DNA from: Pseudomonas gozinkensis
GTDB lineage: Bacteria; Pseudomonadota; Gammaproteobacteria; Pseudomonadales; Pseudomonadaceae
Length of the DNA stretch: 64,000 bases
NCBI RefSeq assembly: GCF_014863585.1
Contig: NZ_CP062253.1
Span: 6,066,001-6,130,000, forward strand
Direction of reading: 5' to 3'
The position numbers and the translations under genes are program-made. This document shows, one piece after another, positions 19,303 to 30,309 of this stretch (its first letter is position 1; each line of letters starts with the position of its first letter). A model generated the notes under the pieces. It saw only the letters and a program-made list of their open reading frames with translations, searched no databases and was not told where the DNA came from.

Positions 19303-20136
19303 TCAGAACTTCATGACCAGCATGCCGACCAGCACCAGCCCACAGGCTAAGAGCCGTGGCCGGCCGAAAGGTTCTTTCAGGTAACGCATGCCGAACAACA
19401 CCACCAGAATCACGCTGATTTCACGCAACGCCGCCGCTTCGGCAATCGAGCCCAATTGCATCGCCCACAGCACCAGAGCGTAGCTGAACAACACGCAGAA
19501 CCCGACCGCCAGTCCCAGCTTCCATTGCTCGCGCCAGAACAGCATGAACGCCGGACGCTTGGCCACCCACGCCAGCAACGGAAACGGCCAGGCACTGAGC
19601 AGCGTGACCCAGACCAGGTAATCCAGCGGATGCGACCAGCGTCGCAACGCCTGGCCATCGATGTAGGTGTAGCAACCGATGCACAAGCCGATCAGCGCCA
19701 CCACCGGCAGCATCGACCACGGCAAGTGCTTCCCGCCGCCGCCCTGCCAGAGCAGGCAAGCCATGCCCAGCGGGATCAACATGATCCCGAAGATCTGCTG
19801 AGTGGTCAGCGCTTCGCCGGCGAAGATCAGGGTCAGCGCCAGCACCACCAGCGGCGACAGTCCGCGCATCAACGGGTAGACCAGCCCCAGATCGCCGACC
19901 CGATAGGCCTGGATGAGCAGATAACGATAGAGCAGCTCGAACGCCGCCGACGCCAGAATCCAAGGCCAGATTTCCGCCGGCGGCAGGCTGATGAAAGGGA
20001 ACGCCAGCGCGACGAACAAAAGCGCCACGGTGTCCATGCAAGCCACCACCAGCAGCCGCTCGGCGCTGAACTTGATCAACGTGTTCCACGCTGCATGCAA
20101 CAGCGCCGCCACCAACACCAGAGCTGTTGCCAGCAC
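19303..20136 (-). CDS. EamA/DMT-family transporter
   Basis: 277 residues starting at GTG (20136), chosen because AAGGAG lies six bases upstream. Ten hydrophobic segments are visible in two repeated halves, the EamA arrangement. The opening LVLVAALLHAAWNTLIKFSAER and GLVYPLMRGLSPLVVL are typical of this subgroup of drug/metabolite transporters. The substrate cannot be told from sequence. It is followed by a MAPEG gene and diverges from an MFS transporter gene. Confidence 0.87.
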   Translation of the reverse strand: MLATALVLVAALLHAAWNTLIKFSAERLLVVACMDTVALLFVALAFPFISLPPAEIWPWILASAAFELLYRYLLIQAYRVGDLGLVYPLMRGLSPLVVLALTLIFAGEALTTQQIFGIMLIPLGMACLLWQGGGGKHLPWSMLPVVALIGLCIGCYTYIDGQALRRWSHPLDYLVWVTLLSAWPFPLLAWVAKRPAFMLFWREQWKLGLAVGFCVLFSYALVLWAMQLGSIAEAAALREISVILVVLFGMRYLKEPFGRPRLLACGLVLVGMLVMKF

Positions 20137-20355
20137 GTGCCACTCCTTAGTGCTTGTTGTTGAGCCTGAGCCAATTAGTCAGATTATTGATTCGCGATGT
20201 GTCAGCAGCTGTTTATACTGCAAGCGACCACGCCGCACTCAGTTGCGCACAGATAAATTCCAATAATTCCTGCCTGTCCCGTTCTCGTCCGAGACCGGTC
20301 GCCGGCCTGCGTATGCCTGATCAAAGCGTCAAGACTACCGACAGAGACCTTGCGC

Positions 20356-21525
20356 ATGCCACTCGCCTTGCTTGCACTCGCTGTTGCCGCTTTCGGCATC
20401 GGCACCACTGAATTCGTCATCATGGGCCTGCTGCCCGATGTCGCCCGCGACCTCGCGGTGAGCATTCCCCACGCCGGCCTGTTGATCACCGGCTACGCCC
20501 TGGGCGTGGTGTTCGGTGCGCCGATCCTGGCGATCGGCACCGCCAACATGCCGCGCAAGGCCACGCTGCTGGGCATGACGCTGATGTTCATCCTCGGCAA
20601 CGTGCTGTGCGCACTGGCGCCGAACTACGCGACGCTGATGGCGGCGCGAGTGGTCACCGCACTCTGCCACGGCGCGTTCTTCGGCATCGGCTCGGTGGTG
20701 GCCGCCGGGCTGGTCGCGCCGAACAAACGGGCGCAGGCGATTGCCATGATGTTCACCGGTCTGACTCTGGCCAACGTCCTCGGCGTACCGCTGGGCACCG
20801 CGCTTGGCCAGTACGCGGGCTGGCGTTCGACCTTCTGGGCGGTCTCGGTGATCGGTGTGATCGCTGCCCTAGCCCAATGGCTGTGGTTGCCGAAACATAT
20901 CCCGATGGACAAGGCCAACCTCGCCAGCGAATTCAAGGTGCTGGGCAAGGTCAACGTGTTGCTGGCGCTGGGCATGAGCGTGCTGGCCTCCACCAGCCTG
21001 TTCAGCGTGTTCACCTACATCGCGCCGATTCTGCAGGACATCACCGGCGTCAGCCCCCACGGCGTGACGGTGATGCTGCTGTTGTTCGGCGTCGGCCTCA
21101 CCGGCGGCAGCATGCTCGGCGGGCGCCTGGCCGACAGCCGTCTGTTGCCGTCGCTGGTGGGTGTGGCGCTGGCAGTGGTGGTGATTCTGGCGGCGTTCAG
21201 CCAGACCAGTCGCTCAGTGGTTCCGGCGGCAATCACGCTGGTGCTGTGGGGGATTTTCGCCTTCGCCCTGTGCCCGATCCTGCAACTGCTGATCATCGAT
21301 CAGGCGCACGAAGCACCGAACCTCGGCTCGACCCTGAACCAGAGCGCCTTCAACCTCGGCAATGCCGCCGGCGCTTGGATCGGCGGGCTGGTGGTAGCCA
21401 GCGGCGCAGACCTGGCGGACTTGCCGTGGACCGGCGCGCTGGTGGGCGTGCTGACCGTGCTGACGGCGCTGTTTTTCATCTACCTGCAACGTCGGGGTGT
21501 CGCTGCGGTCAATGTGTCCGGCTGA
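20356..21525 (+). CDS. MFS transporter, AraJ/YdhP-like drug:H+ antiporter
   Basis: 389 residues from the ATG at 20356. Twelve transmembrane segments are visible. The first helix LALLALAVAAFGIGTTEFVIMGLLP is the signature of the DHA1 subgroup containing AraJ, YdhP and chloramphenicol exporters. The central LVAPNKRAQAIAMMFTGL and LNQSAFNLGNAAGAWIGG are conserved in the group. It probably exports small molecules using the proton gradient; the substrate is unknown. Its gene diverges from the DMT transporter, and a 20-base palindrome follows its stop. Confidence 0.87.
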   Translation: MPLALLALAVAAFGIGTTEFVIMGLLPDVARDLAVSIPHAGLLITGYALGVVFGAPILAIGTANMPRKATLLGMTLMFILGNVLCALAPNYATLMAARVVTALCHGAFFGIGSVVAAGLVAPNKRAQAIAMMFTGLTLANVLGVPLGTALGQYAGWRSTFWAVSVIGVIAALAQWLWLPKHIPMDKANLASEFKVLGKVNVLLALGMSVLASTSLFSVFTYIAPILQDITGVSPHGVTVMLLLFGVGLTGGSMLGGRLADSRLLPSLVGVALAVVVILAAFSQTSRSVVPAAITLVLWGIFAFALCPILQLLIIDQAHEAPNLGSTLNQSAFNLGNAAGAWIGGLVVASGADLADLPWTGALVGVLTVLTALFFIYLQRRGVAAVNVSG

Positions 21526-21533
21526 TTGTCCCG

Positions 21534-21553
21534 GGGGACACAATTGTGTCCCC
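21534..21553. promoter_or_regulatory. Perfect 20-base palindrome before the antiporter gene
   Basis: GGGGACACAA followed by its exact reverse complement TTGTGTCCCC, without a spacer. It begins eight bases after the MFS stop and ends 76 bases before the antiporter ATG. The lack of a loop argues for an operator more than a terminator. Confidence 0.5.
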
Positions 21554-21629
21554 ACCCGGCATCAGCCCATCCAACCCTTGCGTCCATGAATGGGCGCGCT
21601 GTCTTTCACCCCCATCCAAAGGACCCCGG

Positions 21630-22895
21630 ATGCTTGAACTCGTCGCCGCTTTCATCTGCCTCACCACCCTCCTCACCTTTGTGAATTTCCGCTTCATCGG
21701 CCTGCCACCGACCATCGGCGTGATGGTTACCGCACTGATGTTTTCCCTGTTGCTGCAAGGCCTGAGCCTGCTCGGTTATCCCGGTCTCGAAGAACGCGTA
21801 CAGCAACTGATCGGCCAGATCGACTTCGGCGATCTGCTGATGAACTGGATGCTCTCGTTCCTGCTGTTCGCCGGCGCCTTGCACGTGAACCTGAACGACC
21901 TGCGCAGCTACCGCTGGCCCATCGGCCTGCTGGCGACCTTCGGCGTACTGATCGCCACCGCCGTGATCGGCAGCCTCGCCTACTACATTTTTGCCCTGTT
22001 CCGCTGGCACGTGAGCTTTCTCTACTGCCTGTTGTTCGGCGCGCTGATTTCCCCGACCGACCCGATTGCGGTACTCGGCGTGCTGCGTACGGCCAATGCC
22101 TCGAAGCCGCTGAAAACCACCATCGTCGGCGAATCGCTGTTCAACGACGGCACCGCCGTGGTGGTGTTCACCGTGCTGCTGGGTATCGCGCAACTGGGCG
22201 AAACCCCGACCGTCGGCGCAACGGCCATGCTGTTCGTTCACGAAGCGGTGGGTGGTGTGCTGTTCGGCGGACTGATCGGTTATCTGGTGTACCTGATGAT
22301 CAAGAGCATCGAGCAGCACCAGATCGAAGTCATGCTGACCCTGGCGCTGGTGATCGGCGGTTCGGCGATGGCCACCGAGCTGCACGTCTCGGCGCCGATT
22401 GCGATGGTGGTCGCCGGTCTGATCATCGGTAACCTCGGCCGCAACCTGGCGATGAACGACATGACCCGCAAATACCTCGACGGTTTCTGGGAATTGCTCG
22501 ACGACATGCTCAACGCGCTGCTGTTCGCGTTGATCGGCATGGAGCTGTTGCTGCTGCCGTTCAACTGGCTCCACGTGGCGGCGGCGAGTCTGCTGGCGCT
22601 GGCGATTCTGCTGTCGCGCCTGCTCACCGTGGCCCCGGCCATCGTCCTGCTGCGCCGCTGGCGAACGGTGCCGCGCGGCACCATCCGGATCCTGACCTGG
22701 GGCGGTTTGCGCGGCGGTGTTTCGGTGGCCCTGGCCCTGGCCCTGCCGCTGGGCCCGGAACGCGACCTGCTGCTGAGCATCACCTACATCGTGGTGCTGT
22801 CGTCGATCCTGTTGCAGGGTCTGACGATTGGCAAACTGGTCAAGCACGCAACGCGCGACGAGCCGGCGACCGCTGCCGAGCCCGCGCACCATTGA
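21630..22895 (+). CDS. Na+/H+ antiporter, CPA1/NhaP family
   Basis: 421 residues from the ATG at 21630, with AAAGGACC upstream; the frame is open further 5' inside the MFS gene but that part is only an overlap shadow. About twelve transmembrane helices. The ion-site motifs are GALISPTDPIAVLGVL (Asp pair region), VVGESLFNDGTAVV with FNDG, and WGGLRGGVSVALAL. It would exchange Na+ or K+ for H+ across the inner membrane in pH and salt balance. No long C-terminal regulatory tail is present. It is convergent with the FNT channel gene, whose end follows directly. Confidence 0.92.
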   Translation: MLELVAAFICLTTLLTFVNFRFIGLPPTIGVMVTALMFSLLLQGLSLLGYPGLEERVQQLIGQIDFGDLLMNWMLSFLLFAGALHVNLNDLRSYRWPIGLLATFGVLIATAVIGSLAYYIFALFRWHVSFLYCLLFGALISPTDPIAVLGVLRTANASKPLKTTIVGESLFNDGTAVVVFTVLLGIAQLGETPTVGATAMLFVHEAVGGVLFGGLIGYLVYLMIKSIEQHQIEVMLTLALVIGGSAMATELHVSAPIAMVVAGLIIGNLGRNLAMNDMTRKYLDGFWELLDDMLNALLFALIGMELLLLPFNWLHVAAASLLALAILLSRLLTVAPAIVLLRRWRTVPRGTIRILTWGGLRGGVSVALALALPLGPERDLLLSITYIVVLSSILLQGLTIGKLVKHATRDEPATAAEPAHH

Positions 22896-23801
22896 TCATT
22901 TCTTGATCTGCTGCGGATCAGGCTTTTCGGCCTGGTCCGCAGACTCTTTCGGCCCGTCCGTTTCTTTTGGCGCGCCGCTTTCGCTGCGGATCTGCGCATG
23001 ACTGATCAGTGCGAAGATGAAACTGCCGCCTATGATGTTCCCCGCCAGGGTCGGCCCGGCAAACACCGCCCAGAAATCACTCCACGGCAACTCGCCGGCA
23101 AACACCAGATACGACACTTCCGCCGACCCCACCACGATGTGCGTGAAATCGCCCAGCGCCATCAAATAAGTGATGAGGATGATGATCCACATCTTCGCGC
23201 TCTCCATGGACGGGATCATCCAGACCATGGTGGCGATCATCCACCCGGAAACGATGCCCTTGGCGAACATCTGACTCGCGTGGTTCTCCATGACCTTGCG
23301 GCCGATTTCGAGGAAGGCCTCGTCGGTCTTGCTGTCGAAGATCGGCAGTTCGAGCATCACGTACGCCACCAGAATCGTGCCGCACAGGTTGCCGAACAGC
23401 ACCACCGTCCAGAGCCGGATCAGTCGGCCGAAGTTGGCCAGGGTCGGCTTGGTCATCACCGGCAGCACGGCGGTCAGGGTGTTTTCGGTGAACAGTTGCT
23501 GGCGGGCGAGGATCACCGCGAGAAAGCCTGCGCAGTAGCCGAAGCTGGCGATCACCTTGAATTCGTCGCCCTCGGGCAGGCGGGAGTTGAGCAGGCCCAT
23601 GCCCATCAGCGACAGGCCCATGGTCAGCCCGGCCGCCAGCGCCGACCACCACAGCGCGGCGATGCTGCGCTCCAGTTCCTGGTCGCCCTGTTTGCGGATG
23701 ATTTCATGCAGGACCGCCGCCCGGGGCGGCTGGCTTTTCTCGACTTCGTGTTGTTCCTTGGCCGAGAGGTCGGGGGTCTTGCCGTCTGTTGGCGTGGTCA
23801 T
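22896..23801 (-). CDS. Formate/nitrite transporter (FNT) family channel
   Basis: 301 residues. Six transmembrane segments lie between about residues 45 and 270, in the FNT pattern: LWWSALAAGLTMGLSLMGMG, RQQLFTENTLTAVLP (the loop that gates the pore in FNT proteins) and GNIIGGSFIFAL. The long charged N-terminal tail (MTTPTDGKTPDLSAKEQHEVE) and C-terminal tail resemble the YfdC subgroup, whose substrate is not firmly known. It may conduct small monovalent acids such as formate. Its stop abuts that of the convergent antiporter gene. Confidence 0.88.
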   Translation of the reverse strand: MTTPTDGKTPDLSAKEQHEVEKSQPPRAAVLHEIIRKQGDQELERSIAALWWSALAAGLTMGLSLMGMGLLNSRLPEGDEFKVIASFGYCAGFLAVILARQQLFTENTLTAVLPVMTKPTLANFGRLIRLWTVVLFGNLCGTILVAYVMLELPIFDSKTDEAFLEIGRKVMENHASQMFAKGIVSGWMIATMVWMIPSMESAKMWIIILITYLMALGDFTHIVVGSAEVSYLVFAGELPWSDFWAVFAGPTLAGNIIGGSFIFALISHAQIRSESGAPKETDGPKESADQAEKPDPQQIKK

Positions 23802-23874
23802 GGCGGGAAACCGGTGGCGGGGTCATAAGGCTACGACACGCGCCGCTCGGCTTCCGTTCGCCAGGGTGGTGCGA

Positions 23875-24282
23875 TTACTCGGTAACGGGTGTTTCATCCT
23901 TGAACTGGTCTTTGACGTACTTGATCTCGGTCCGCCCGTGCGGCGCCGGCAAGCCGTCTTCGCCGAGGTTGACGAAGACCATCTTCTCGACGGTCAGGAT
24001 GCTTTTGCGGGTGATCTTGTTGCGCACTTCGCAGGTCAGGGTGATCGAGGTGCGGCCGAACTCGGTGGCGGTGATGCCCAGTTCGATGATGTCGCCCTGG
24101 CGCGAGGCGCTGACGAAGTTGATCTCGGAAATGTACTTGGTCACCACGCGCTGGTTGCCCAGTTGAACGATGGCGTAGATCGCCGCTTCTTCGTCGATCC
24201 AGCGCAGCAGGCTGCCGCCGAACAGGGTGCCGTTGGGGTTGAGGTCTTCGGGTTTTACCCACTTGCGGGTGTGGAAATTCAT
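23875..24282 (-). CDS. Acyl-CoA thioesterase, hotdog fold (YciA type)
   Basis: 135 residues from the ATG at 24282, with AGGAG five bases upstream; a GTG two codons earlier would overlap the ribosome site. The segment LNPNGTLFGGSLLRWIDEEAAIYA holds the active-site Asn and Asp/Glu of YciA-type acyl-CoA hydrolases, with NFVSASRQGDIIEL as the second conserved strand. Such enzymes release fatty acids from CoA in the cytosol. It diverges from ahcY. Confidence 0.9.
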   Translation of the reverse strand: MNFHTRKWVKPEDLNPNGTLFGGSLLRWIDEEAAIYAIVQLGNQRVVTKYISEINFVSASRQGDIIELGITATEFGRTSITLTCEVRNKITRKSILTVEKMVFVNLGEDGLPAPHGRTEIKYVKDQFKDETPVTE

Positions 24283-24401
24283 CTTCACTCCTGAGCGTCT
24301 TGCCGAATGATGGCGCCATCTTGGCAGACTGAGCGGTCATGCTCCATGAGGCTTCTACTATGGTCGCGATTGGCGATCTTCATCTGGCCGACAGAAACCC
24401 T

Positions 24402-24429
24402 TTGGAAGATCAGTCTAGACGGCTATAAT
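24402..24429 (+). promoter_or_regulatory. ahcY: Predicted sigma-70 promoter of ahcY
   Basis: TTGGAA at 24402-24407 and a perfect TATAAT at 24424-24429, spaced 16 bases. Transcription would begin near 24436, giving a leader of about 165 bases that includes the riboswitch. A hairpin AAAACGGTA (24442-24450) with TACCGTTTT (24463-24471) lies at the 5' end of this RNA. Confidence 0.65.
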
Positions 24430-24451
24430 CGCCCCCGTTTCAAAACGGTAA

Positions 24452-26011
<1,560 letters not shown>

Positions 26012-26036
26012 CAGGCGCTGACTGCTCGCTCTTCCT

Positions 26037-26124
26037 GTGGGAGCGAGCTTGCTCGCGAAGGCGGTTTATCATTCAACACCATAGTTGTCTGACCCACCGT
26101 TTTCGCGAGCAAGCTCGCTCCCAC
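26037..26124. repeat. REP pair, GCGAGCTTGCTCGC type
   Basis: GTGGGAGCGAGCTTGCTCGC from 26037 and its inverse ending at 26124, between ahcY and metF. GTGGGAG points outwards on both sides. Confidence 0.85.
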
Positions 26125-26170
26125 ATGGAATTGCAGCGCCTCGAAGGTTCTTGTTTCCAAGGGTATGACC

Positions 26171-27016
26171 ATGTCCCAAGACCGTCGCTACAGCTTCGAG
26201 TTCTTCCCGACCAAGACCGATGCTGGGCATGAAAAACTGCTCGCCACTGCCCGTCAGCTGGCCACCTACAACCCTGATTTCTTTTCCTGCACCTACGGCG
26301 CTGGCGGCTCGACCCGTGACCGCACGCTGAACACCGTGTTGCAGCTGGAAAGTGAAGTCAAAATCCCCGCCGCCCCGCACCTGTCGTGCGTCGGCGACAG
26401 CAAGGACGACCTGCGCGGCCTGCTGAACGAGTACAAGGCTGCCGGTATCAAGCGCATCGTCGCCCTGCGCGGTGACCTGCCGTCCGGCATGGGCATGACC
26501 AGCGGCGAGCTGCGTCACGCCAATGAGCTGGTTGAATTCATTCGTGAAGAAACCGGCAATCATTTCCACATCGAAGTCGCCGCCTACCCGGAGATGCATC
26601 CGCAAGCGCGCAACTACGAAGACGATCTCGCCAACTTCGTGCGCAAGGCCCGTGCCGGCGCCGACAGCGCGATCACCCAGTACTTCTTCAACGCCGACAG
26701 CTACTTCTACTTTGTCGACCGTTTGCAGGCGCTGGGCGTGGACATCCCGGTCGTGCCGGGAATCATGCCGATCACCAACTACAGCAAACTCGCGCGCTTC
26801 TCCGATGCCTGCGGTGCGGAAATCCCGCGCTGGATCCGCAAGCAGTTGGAAGCCTACGGCGATGACAGCCAAAGCATTCAGCGCTTTGGCGAACAGGTCG
26901 TCACCGAGATGTGCGAACGCCTGCTGCAGGGTGGCGCACCTGGCCTGCACTTCTATTCCATGAACCAGGCCGAACCGAGCCTGGCGATCTGGAACAACCT
27001 GAAGCTGCCGCGCTAA
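26171..27016 (+). CDS. metF: 5,10-methylenetetrahydrofolate reductase
   Basis: 281 residues. It reduces methylenetetrahydrofolate to methyltetrahydrofolate with FAD, supplying methyl groups for homocysteine remethylation. The ATG at 26171 (MSQDRRYSFEFFPTKT) is preferred because AAGGG lies seven bases upstream; an ATG two codons earlier is too close. YSFEFFPTKT with the catalytic Glu, SCTYGAGGSTRDRT, and DSAITQYFFNADSYF are conserved. It follows ahcY by about 160 bases, with a REP pair between, and probably shares its riboswitch-controlled transcript at least in part. Confidence 0.96.
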   Translation: MSQDRRYSFEFFPTKTDAGHEKLLATARQLATYNPDFFSCTYGAGGSTRDRTLNTVLQLESEVKIPAAPHLSCVGDSKDDLRGLLNEYKAAGIKRIVALRGDLPSGMGMTSGELRHANELVEFIREETGNHFHIEVAAYPEMHPQARNYEDDLANFVRKARAGADSAITQYFFNADSYFYFVDRLQALGVDIPVVPGIMPITNYSKLARFSDACGAEIPRWIRKQLEAYGDDSQSIQRFGEQVVTEMCERLLQGGAPGLHFYSMNQAEPSLAIWNNLKLPR

Positions 27017-27038
27017 AAAGACGTCACCGCAAGACCAG

Positions 27039-27089
27039 AAGATCGCAGCCGCGACAGTGCCTACAGCGCTTTCGCCGCTGCGATCTTTT
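27039..27089 (+). terminator. Hairpin after metF
   Basis: AAGATCGCAGC (27039-27049) pairs with GCTGCGATCTT (27077-27087), followed by TTTGC TTTT. The loop is long (27 bases) and contains a second weak stem. It is a likely terminator of the ahcY-metF unit. Confidence 0.6.
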
Positions 27090-27163
27090 GCTTTTAACGC
27101 CCGAAACAGAGCTTCTGCGGCCAGTTTCTGGCTCTTTGCCGTTTCTCGTCGTAATCTCAAGCC

Positions 27164-27976
27164 ATGCCTTTGATCGCGCAGTTATTCGCCGTGCTGGTTT
27201 TTGCTTGCCTGAGCTTTGCGGCTCGGGGCGAGAAGCTGCGTATTGTCACCGAACCGTGGGCGCCGTACGTCTATGAACAGGGCGGCAAGAACCTCGGGCT
27301 GGACTACGAAACCACCGCCATCGTGTTCAAGCGCCTGGGCATCGAAGTCGAATGGCAGTTCCTGCCGTGGAAACGCTGCCTGTCGATGCTCGAAACCGGC
27401 CAGGCCGACGGCGCGCTGGATATCTTCCACAGCGACGAACGCGACGCCACCCTGCTCTATCCGGGCGAACCGTTGTCGGACGTCGAATTCGTGATGTTCT
27501 ACGCCAACGAGCGACCGCACCCCTTTGGCAGCCTGGAAGACCTCAAGGGCCTGACCATCGGCACCTCACCGGGCTATCTGTACAGTCCCGATTTTCGCGA
27601 ATCGACCCTGTTTACCCGTGAGCCGGCCCCGACCCACGAAGCCAATTTCGGCAAACTGGTGCGCGGGCGCATCGACCTGCTGATCACCGACCGCCGCGTG
27701 GGTCAGCATTTGCTCGATGAACTGGGCATTCGCGACAAGATCACGGAAAACCCCACGGTCATCAGCCGTCAGAGCCAGTTTCTGGCCGTGCGGCGCAACG
27801 CCGGGATGGATTTGCTGGTGCAGCGCTTCGGCGCCGAGCTCAAGCGTTTCAAGCGCGAACCGGCCTATGCTGAGCTCAGCGCCCGCTACGGCGCAGCCCC
27901 CGCCCTGTCTGCGCCACTGGGCAACGCCACCGCCAGCGGTAAAACCGTTGAGCAGCAGGAAAGCGGCGCGCAGTGA
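27164..27976 (+). CDS. Periplasmic substrate-binding protein, family 3 type
   Basis: 270 residues. MPLIAQLFAVLVFACLSFAARG is a signal peptide. The mature part opens KLRIVTEPWAPYVYEQGGKNLGLDYETTAIV and continues with GTSPGYLYSPDF and LLITDRRVGQHLLDE, the family 3 (amino-acid type) solute-binding fold. No permease or ATPase gene is adjacent. In Pseudomonas such orphans may feed an unlinked ABC transporter or act as ligand sensors. The C-terminal 25 residues are Ala/Ser-rich and unstructured. Ligand unknown. Confidence 0.85.
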   Translation: MPLIAQLFAVLVFACLSFAARGEKLRIVTEPWAPYVYEQGGKNLGLDYETTAIVFKRLGIEVEWQFLPWKRCLSMLETGQADGALDIFHSDERDATLLYPGEPLSDVEFVMFYANERPHPFGSLEDLKGLTIGTSPGYLYSPDFRESTLFTREPAPTHEANFGKLVRGRIDLLITDRRVGQHLLDELGIRDKITENPTVISRQSQFLAVRRNAGMDLLVQRFGAELKRFKREPAYAELSARYGAAPALSAPLGNATASGKTVEQQESGAQ

Positions 27977-28198
27977 TTGCTCTGTTATACTCCGGCGTTC
28001 CCGCCAGGCTCACGCCCGGACGCCCGGAACCGTAACAGGCCTCCCGACCCGCTACAGCGCAGCTTTTCAGCCCGCGCGAGCGCTCCGGACGTGCCTTCGG
28101 AACCGCAGCAGGACCGGACGGGATTGCGTCCTCTTAAACGCCATTCGCGCCAGGCAAGACTCCCATTGGGCCAAGCCCTAACTGAAACAGGATTACTC
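27977..28198 (+). promoter_or_regulatory. rhlE: rhlE promoter and long leader
   Basis: An extended -10 box TGTTATACT lies at 27983-27991 without a good -35 box. It is ten bases after the upstream stop codon, so the leader is about 200 bases. The leader has no stop in the helicase frame, but only the ATG at 28199 has a ribosome site (ACAGGA). Confidence 0.5.
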
Positions 28199-30076
28199 AT
28201 GTCCTTTGCTTCCCTCGGTCTCTCCGAGGCTTTGGTCCGCGCTATCGAAGATGCGGGCTATACCGAGCCTACTCCGGTGCAACAGCGGGCCATTCCCGCC
28301 GTGTTGCAAGGTCGCGACCTGATGGTTGCGGCACAGACAGGTACTGGTAAAACCGGCGGTTTCGCCCTTCCGATCCTGGAGCGGCTGTTCCCCAACGGCC
28401 ACCCGGACAAATCCCAGCGTCACGGCCCGCGCCAGCCGCGCGTGCTGGTCCTGACACCGACCCGCGAACTGGCGGCCCAGGTTCACGACAGCTTCAAGAT
28501 CTACGCCCGCGACCTGAAATTCGTCAGCGCCTGCATCTTCGGCGGCGTCGGCATGAACCCACAGGTTCAGGCCATGTCCCGTGGCGTTGACGTGCTGGTC
28601 GCCTGCCCGGGTCGTCTGCTCGACCTGTGCGGCCAGGGCAGCGTCGATCTGTCCCACGTTGAAATCCTCGTGCTCGACGAAGCCGACCGCATGCTCGACA
28701 TGGGCTTCGTCCACGACGTGAAGAAAGTCCTCGCCCGTCTGCCGGCCAAGCGCCAGAACCTGCTGTTCTCGGCGACCTTCTCCAAAGACATCACCGATCT
28801 TGCCGGCAAGCTGCTGCACAACCCGGAACGCATCGAAGTGACGCCGCCGAACACCACGGTCGAGCGCATCGAGCAACGCGTGTTCCGTCTGCCGGCCAGC
28901 CACAAGCGTGCGCTGCTGGCCCACCTGATCACCGCCGGCGCGTGGGAACAGGTGCTGGTGTTCACCCGCACCAAGCACGGCGCCAACCGTCTGGCCGAGT
29001 ACCTGGACAAGCACGGCCTGCCGGCTGTGGCGATCCACGGCAACAAAAGCCAGAACGCCCGCACCAAAGCCCTGGCCGACTTCAAGGCCAACCAGGTACG
29101 CATTCTGGTAGCAACCGACATCGCGGCGCGCGGCCTGGACATCGACCAGTTGCCACACGTGGTCAACTTCGAACTGCCGAACGTCGATGAAGACTACGTG
29201 CACCGTATCGGCCGTACCGGCCGGGCCGGTCGTTCGGGCGAGGCGATCTCGCTGGTCGCGCCGGACGAAGAAAAACTGCTGAAAAGCATCGAACGCATGA
29301 CCAAGCAGAAAATCGCCGACGGCGACCTGATGGGCTTCGATGCCAGCACCATCGAGGCCGAGAAGCCGGAAGCCCGTGAACGTCCGGACATGCGCAACCC
29401 GCGCAACGCCCGTGGCCCACGTGGCGACGGTCCGAATGGCGGCGGCGGTGGCGGCGGTCGTAAAGACAAAGGCAAAGACAAGGGCAAGGAAAAACCAGCC
29501 GGCGAACGCGGTGAGCGTGGCGAGCGTCCAGCCCGTCAACAGAAACCGCGCGAAGGTACCCCGGCCCGCGAACAGCGCCAGCCAAGCCAGCCGCCACGCG
29601 CCGCTGCCGACCGTGCTCCGGACGAATTCCTCGACGACGATATCGATAACTTCGGTAACCGCGTTGATTACGTGCCGAAGCAGGCTCCGGCCGGTGGTCG
29701 CAACCGTCGTCCAGGCGCTCCGGCGCAAGGCGCAGGTTCGGGCGCACCACGCGGCGGTCAGCCGCAAGGTCGCCAGAACGGCCCACGCAACAGCAACGGT
29801 TCGAGCACCGGCACGCCACCAGGCAAACGCAGCGGCCCGCGCAACGGTGCCCCGCGTGATGGTCAGGGTCGTCGCGATGAAAACTCGCGCAACCGCCGCC
29901 CGGCCCGCGACGATCAGCAACGCGCTGAACCGGCCGTGCAGAACCCGCGCAGCAGCGGTCCGAAGATCATGCACAAGGAATCAAAAGCCGACCGCTTCCC
30001 GACGCCTGAGCAGCTGGATCAACTGCCAAGCCGCCCACGCGGTGAAAAACCGGCCTTGCTGACCCGCAATCGCTGA
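28199..30076 (+). CDS. rhlE: DEAD-box RNA helicase RhlE
   Basis: 625 residues from the ATG at 28199. It unwinds RNA with ATP in ribosome assembly and RNA turnover. The Q motif lies at about 5-28, motif I AQTGTGKT at 45-52, then [15 protein letters not shown] and the C-terminal [11 protein letters not shown]. Residues 1-385 are the helicase core. The remaining 240 residues are disordered and rich in Gly, Arg, Pro and Asn, with RGE repeats, a run of Gly before [12 protein letters not shown], and [13 protein letters not shown] repeats; such tails bind RNA and promote condensates. Near the end, [21 protein letters not shown] is a conserved short motif. Confidence 0.94.
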   Translation: MSFASLGLSEALVRAIEDAGYTEPTPVQQRAIPAVLQGRDLMVAAQTGTGKTGGFALPILERLFPNGHPDKSQRHGPRQPRVLVLTPTRELAAQVHDSFKIYARDLKFVSACIFGGVGMNPQVQAMSRGVDVLVACPGRLLDLCGQGSVDLSHVEILVLDEADRMLDMGFVHDVKKVLARLPAKRQNLLFSATFSKDITDLAGKLLHNPERIEVTPPNTTVERIEQRVFRLPASHKRALLAHLITAGAWEQVLVFTRTKHGANRLAEYLDKHGLPAVAIHGNKSQNARTKALADFKANQVRILVATDIAARGLDIDQLPHVVNFELPNVDEDYVHRIGRTGRAGRSGEAISLVAPDEEKLLKSIERMTKQKIADGDLMGFDASTIEAEKPEARERPDMRNPRNARGPRGDGPNGGGGGGGRKDKGKDKGKEKPAGERGERGERPARQQKPREGTPAREQRQPSQPPRAAADRAPDEFLDDDIDNFGNRVDYVPKQAPAGGRNRRPGAPAQGAGSGAPRGGQPQGRQNGPRNSNGSSTGTPPGKRSGPRNGAPRDGQGRRDENSRNRRPARDDQQRAEPAVQNPRSSGPKIMHKESKADRFPTPEQLDQLPSRPRGEKPALLTRNR

Positions 30077-30091
30077 GTTAACGCTGTAACA

Positions 30092-30125
30092 AAAAATGCC
30101 CCGGCCTCAAACCGGGGCATTTTAT
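30092..30125 (+). terminator. Terminator of rhlE
   Basis: AAATGCCCCGG (30094-30104), loop CCTCAAA, CCGGGGCATTT (30112-30122): perfect 11-base stem, shortly after the rhlE stop. Confidence 0.85.
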
Positions 30126-30143
30126 TGACCAACACAGAACCCT

Positions 30144-30230
30144 GTGGGAGCGAGCTTGCTCGCGATGGCGTCGTGTCAGTTGACAATCTTTTGAATGTGC
30201 CGGCCTCATCGCGAGCAAACTCGCTCCCAC
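30144..30230. repeat. REP pair, GCGAGCTTGCTCGC type
   Basis: GTGGGAGCGAGCTTGCTCGC from 30144 and the inverse (GCGAGCAAACTCGCTCCCAC, one base changed) ending at 30230. It lies between the terminators of rhlE and yceI. Confidence 0.85.
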
Positions 30231-30256
30231 AAGGGGCGTGTGTTATTGCAGGCAAT

Positions 30257-30294
30257 AAAAAACGCCCCCGGTCGCAAGACCGGGGGCGTTTTTG
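30257..30294 (-). terminator. Terminator of the YceI gene
   Basis: AACGCCCCCGGTC, GCAA loop, GACCGGGGGCGTT, with A and T runs on both sides: strong bidirectional hairpin just after the minus-strand stop at 30310. Confidence 0.9.
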
Positions 30295-30309
30295 TATGTC
30301 TGGCGAAAA

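Noticed and set aside
20607..21629. A possible 341-residue N-terminal extension of the Na+/H+ antiporter
   Set aside because: The extension overlaps the MFS gene in another frame and reads as Arg/Gly-rich noise. The ATG at 21630 starts with a normal first membrane helix.
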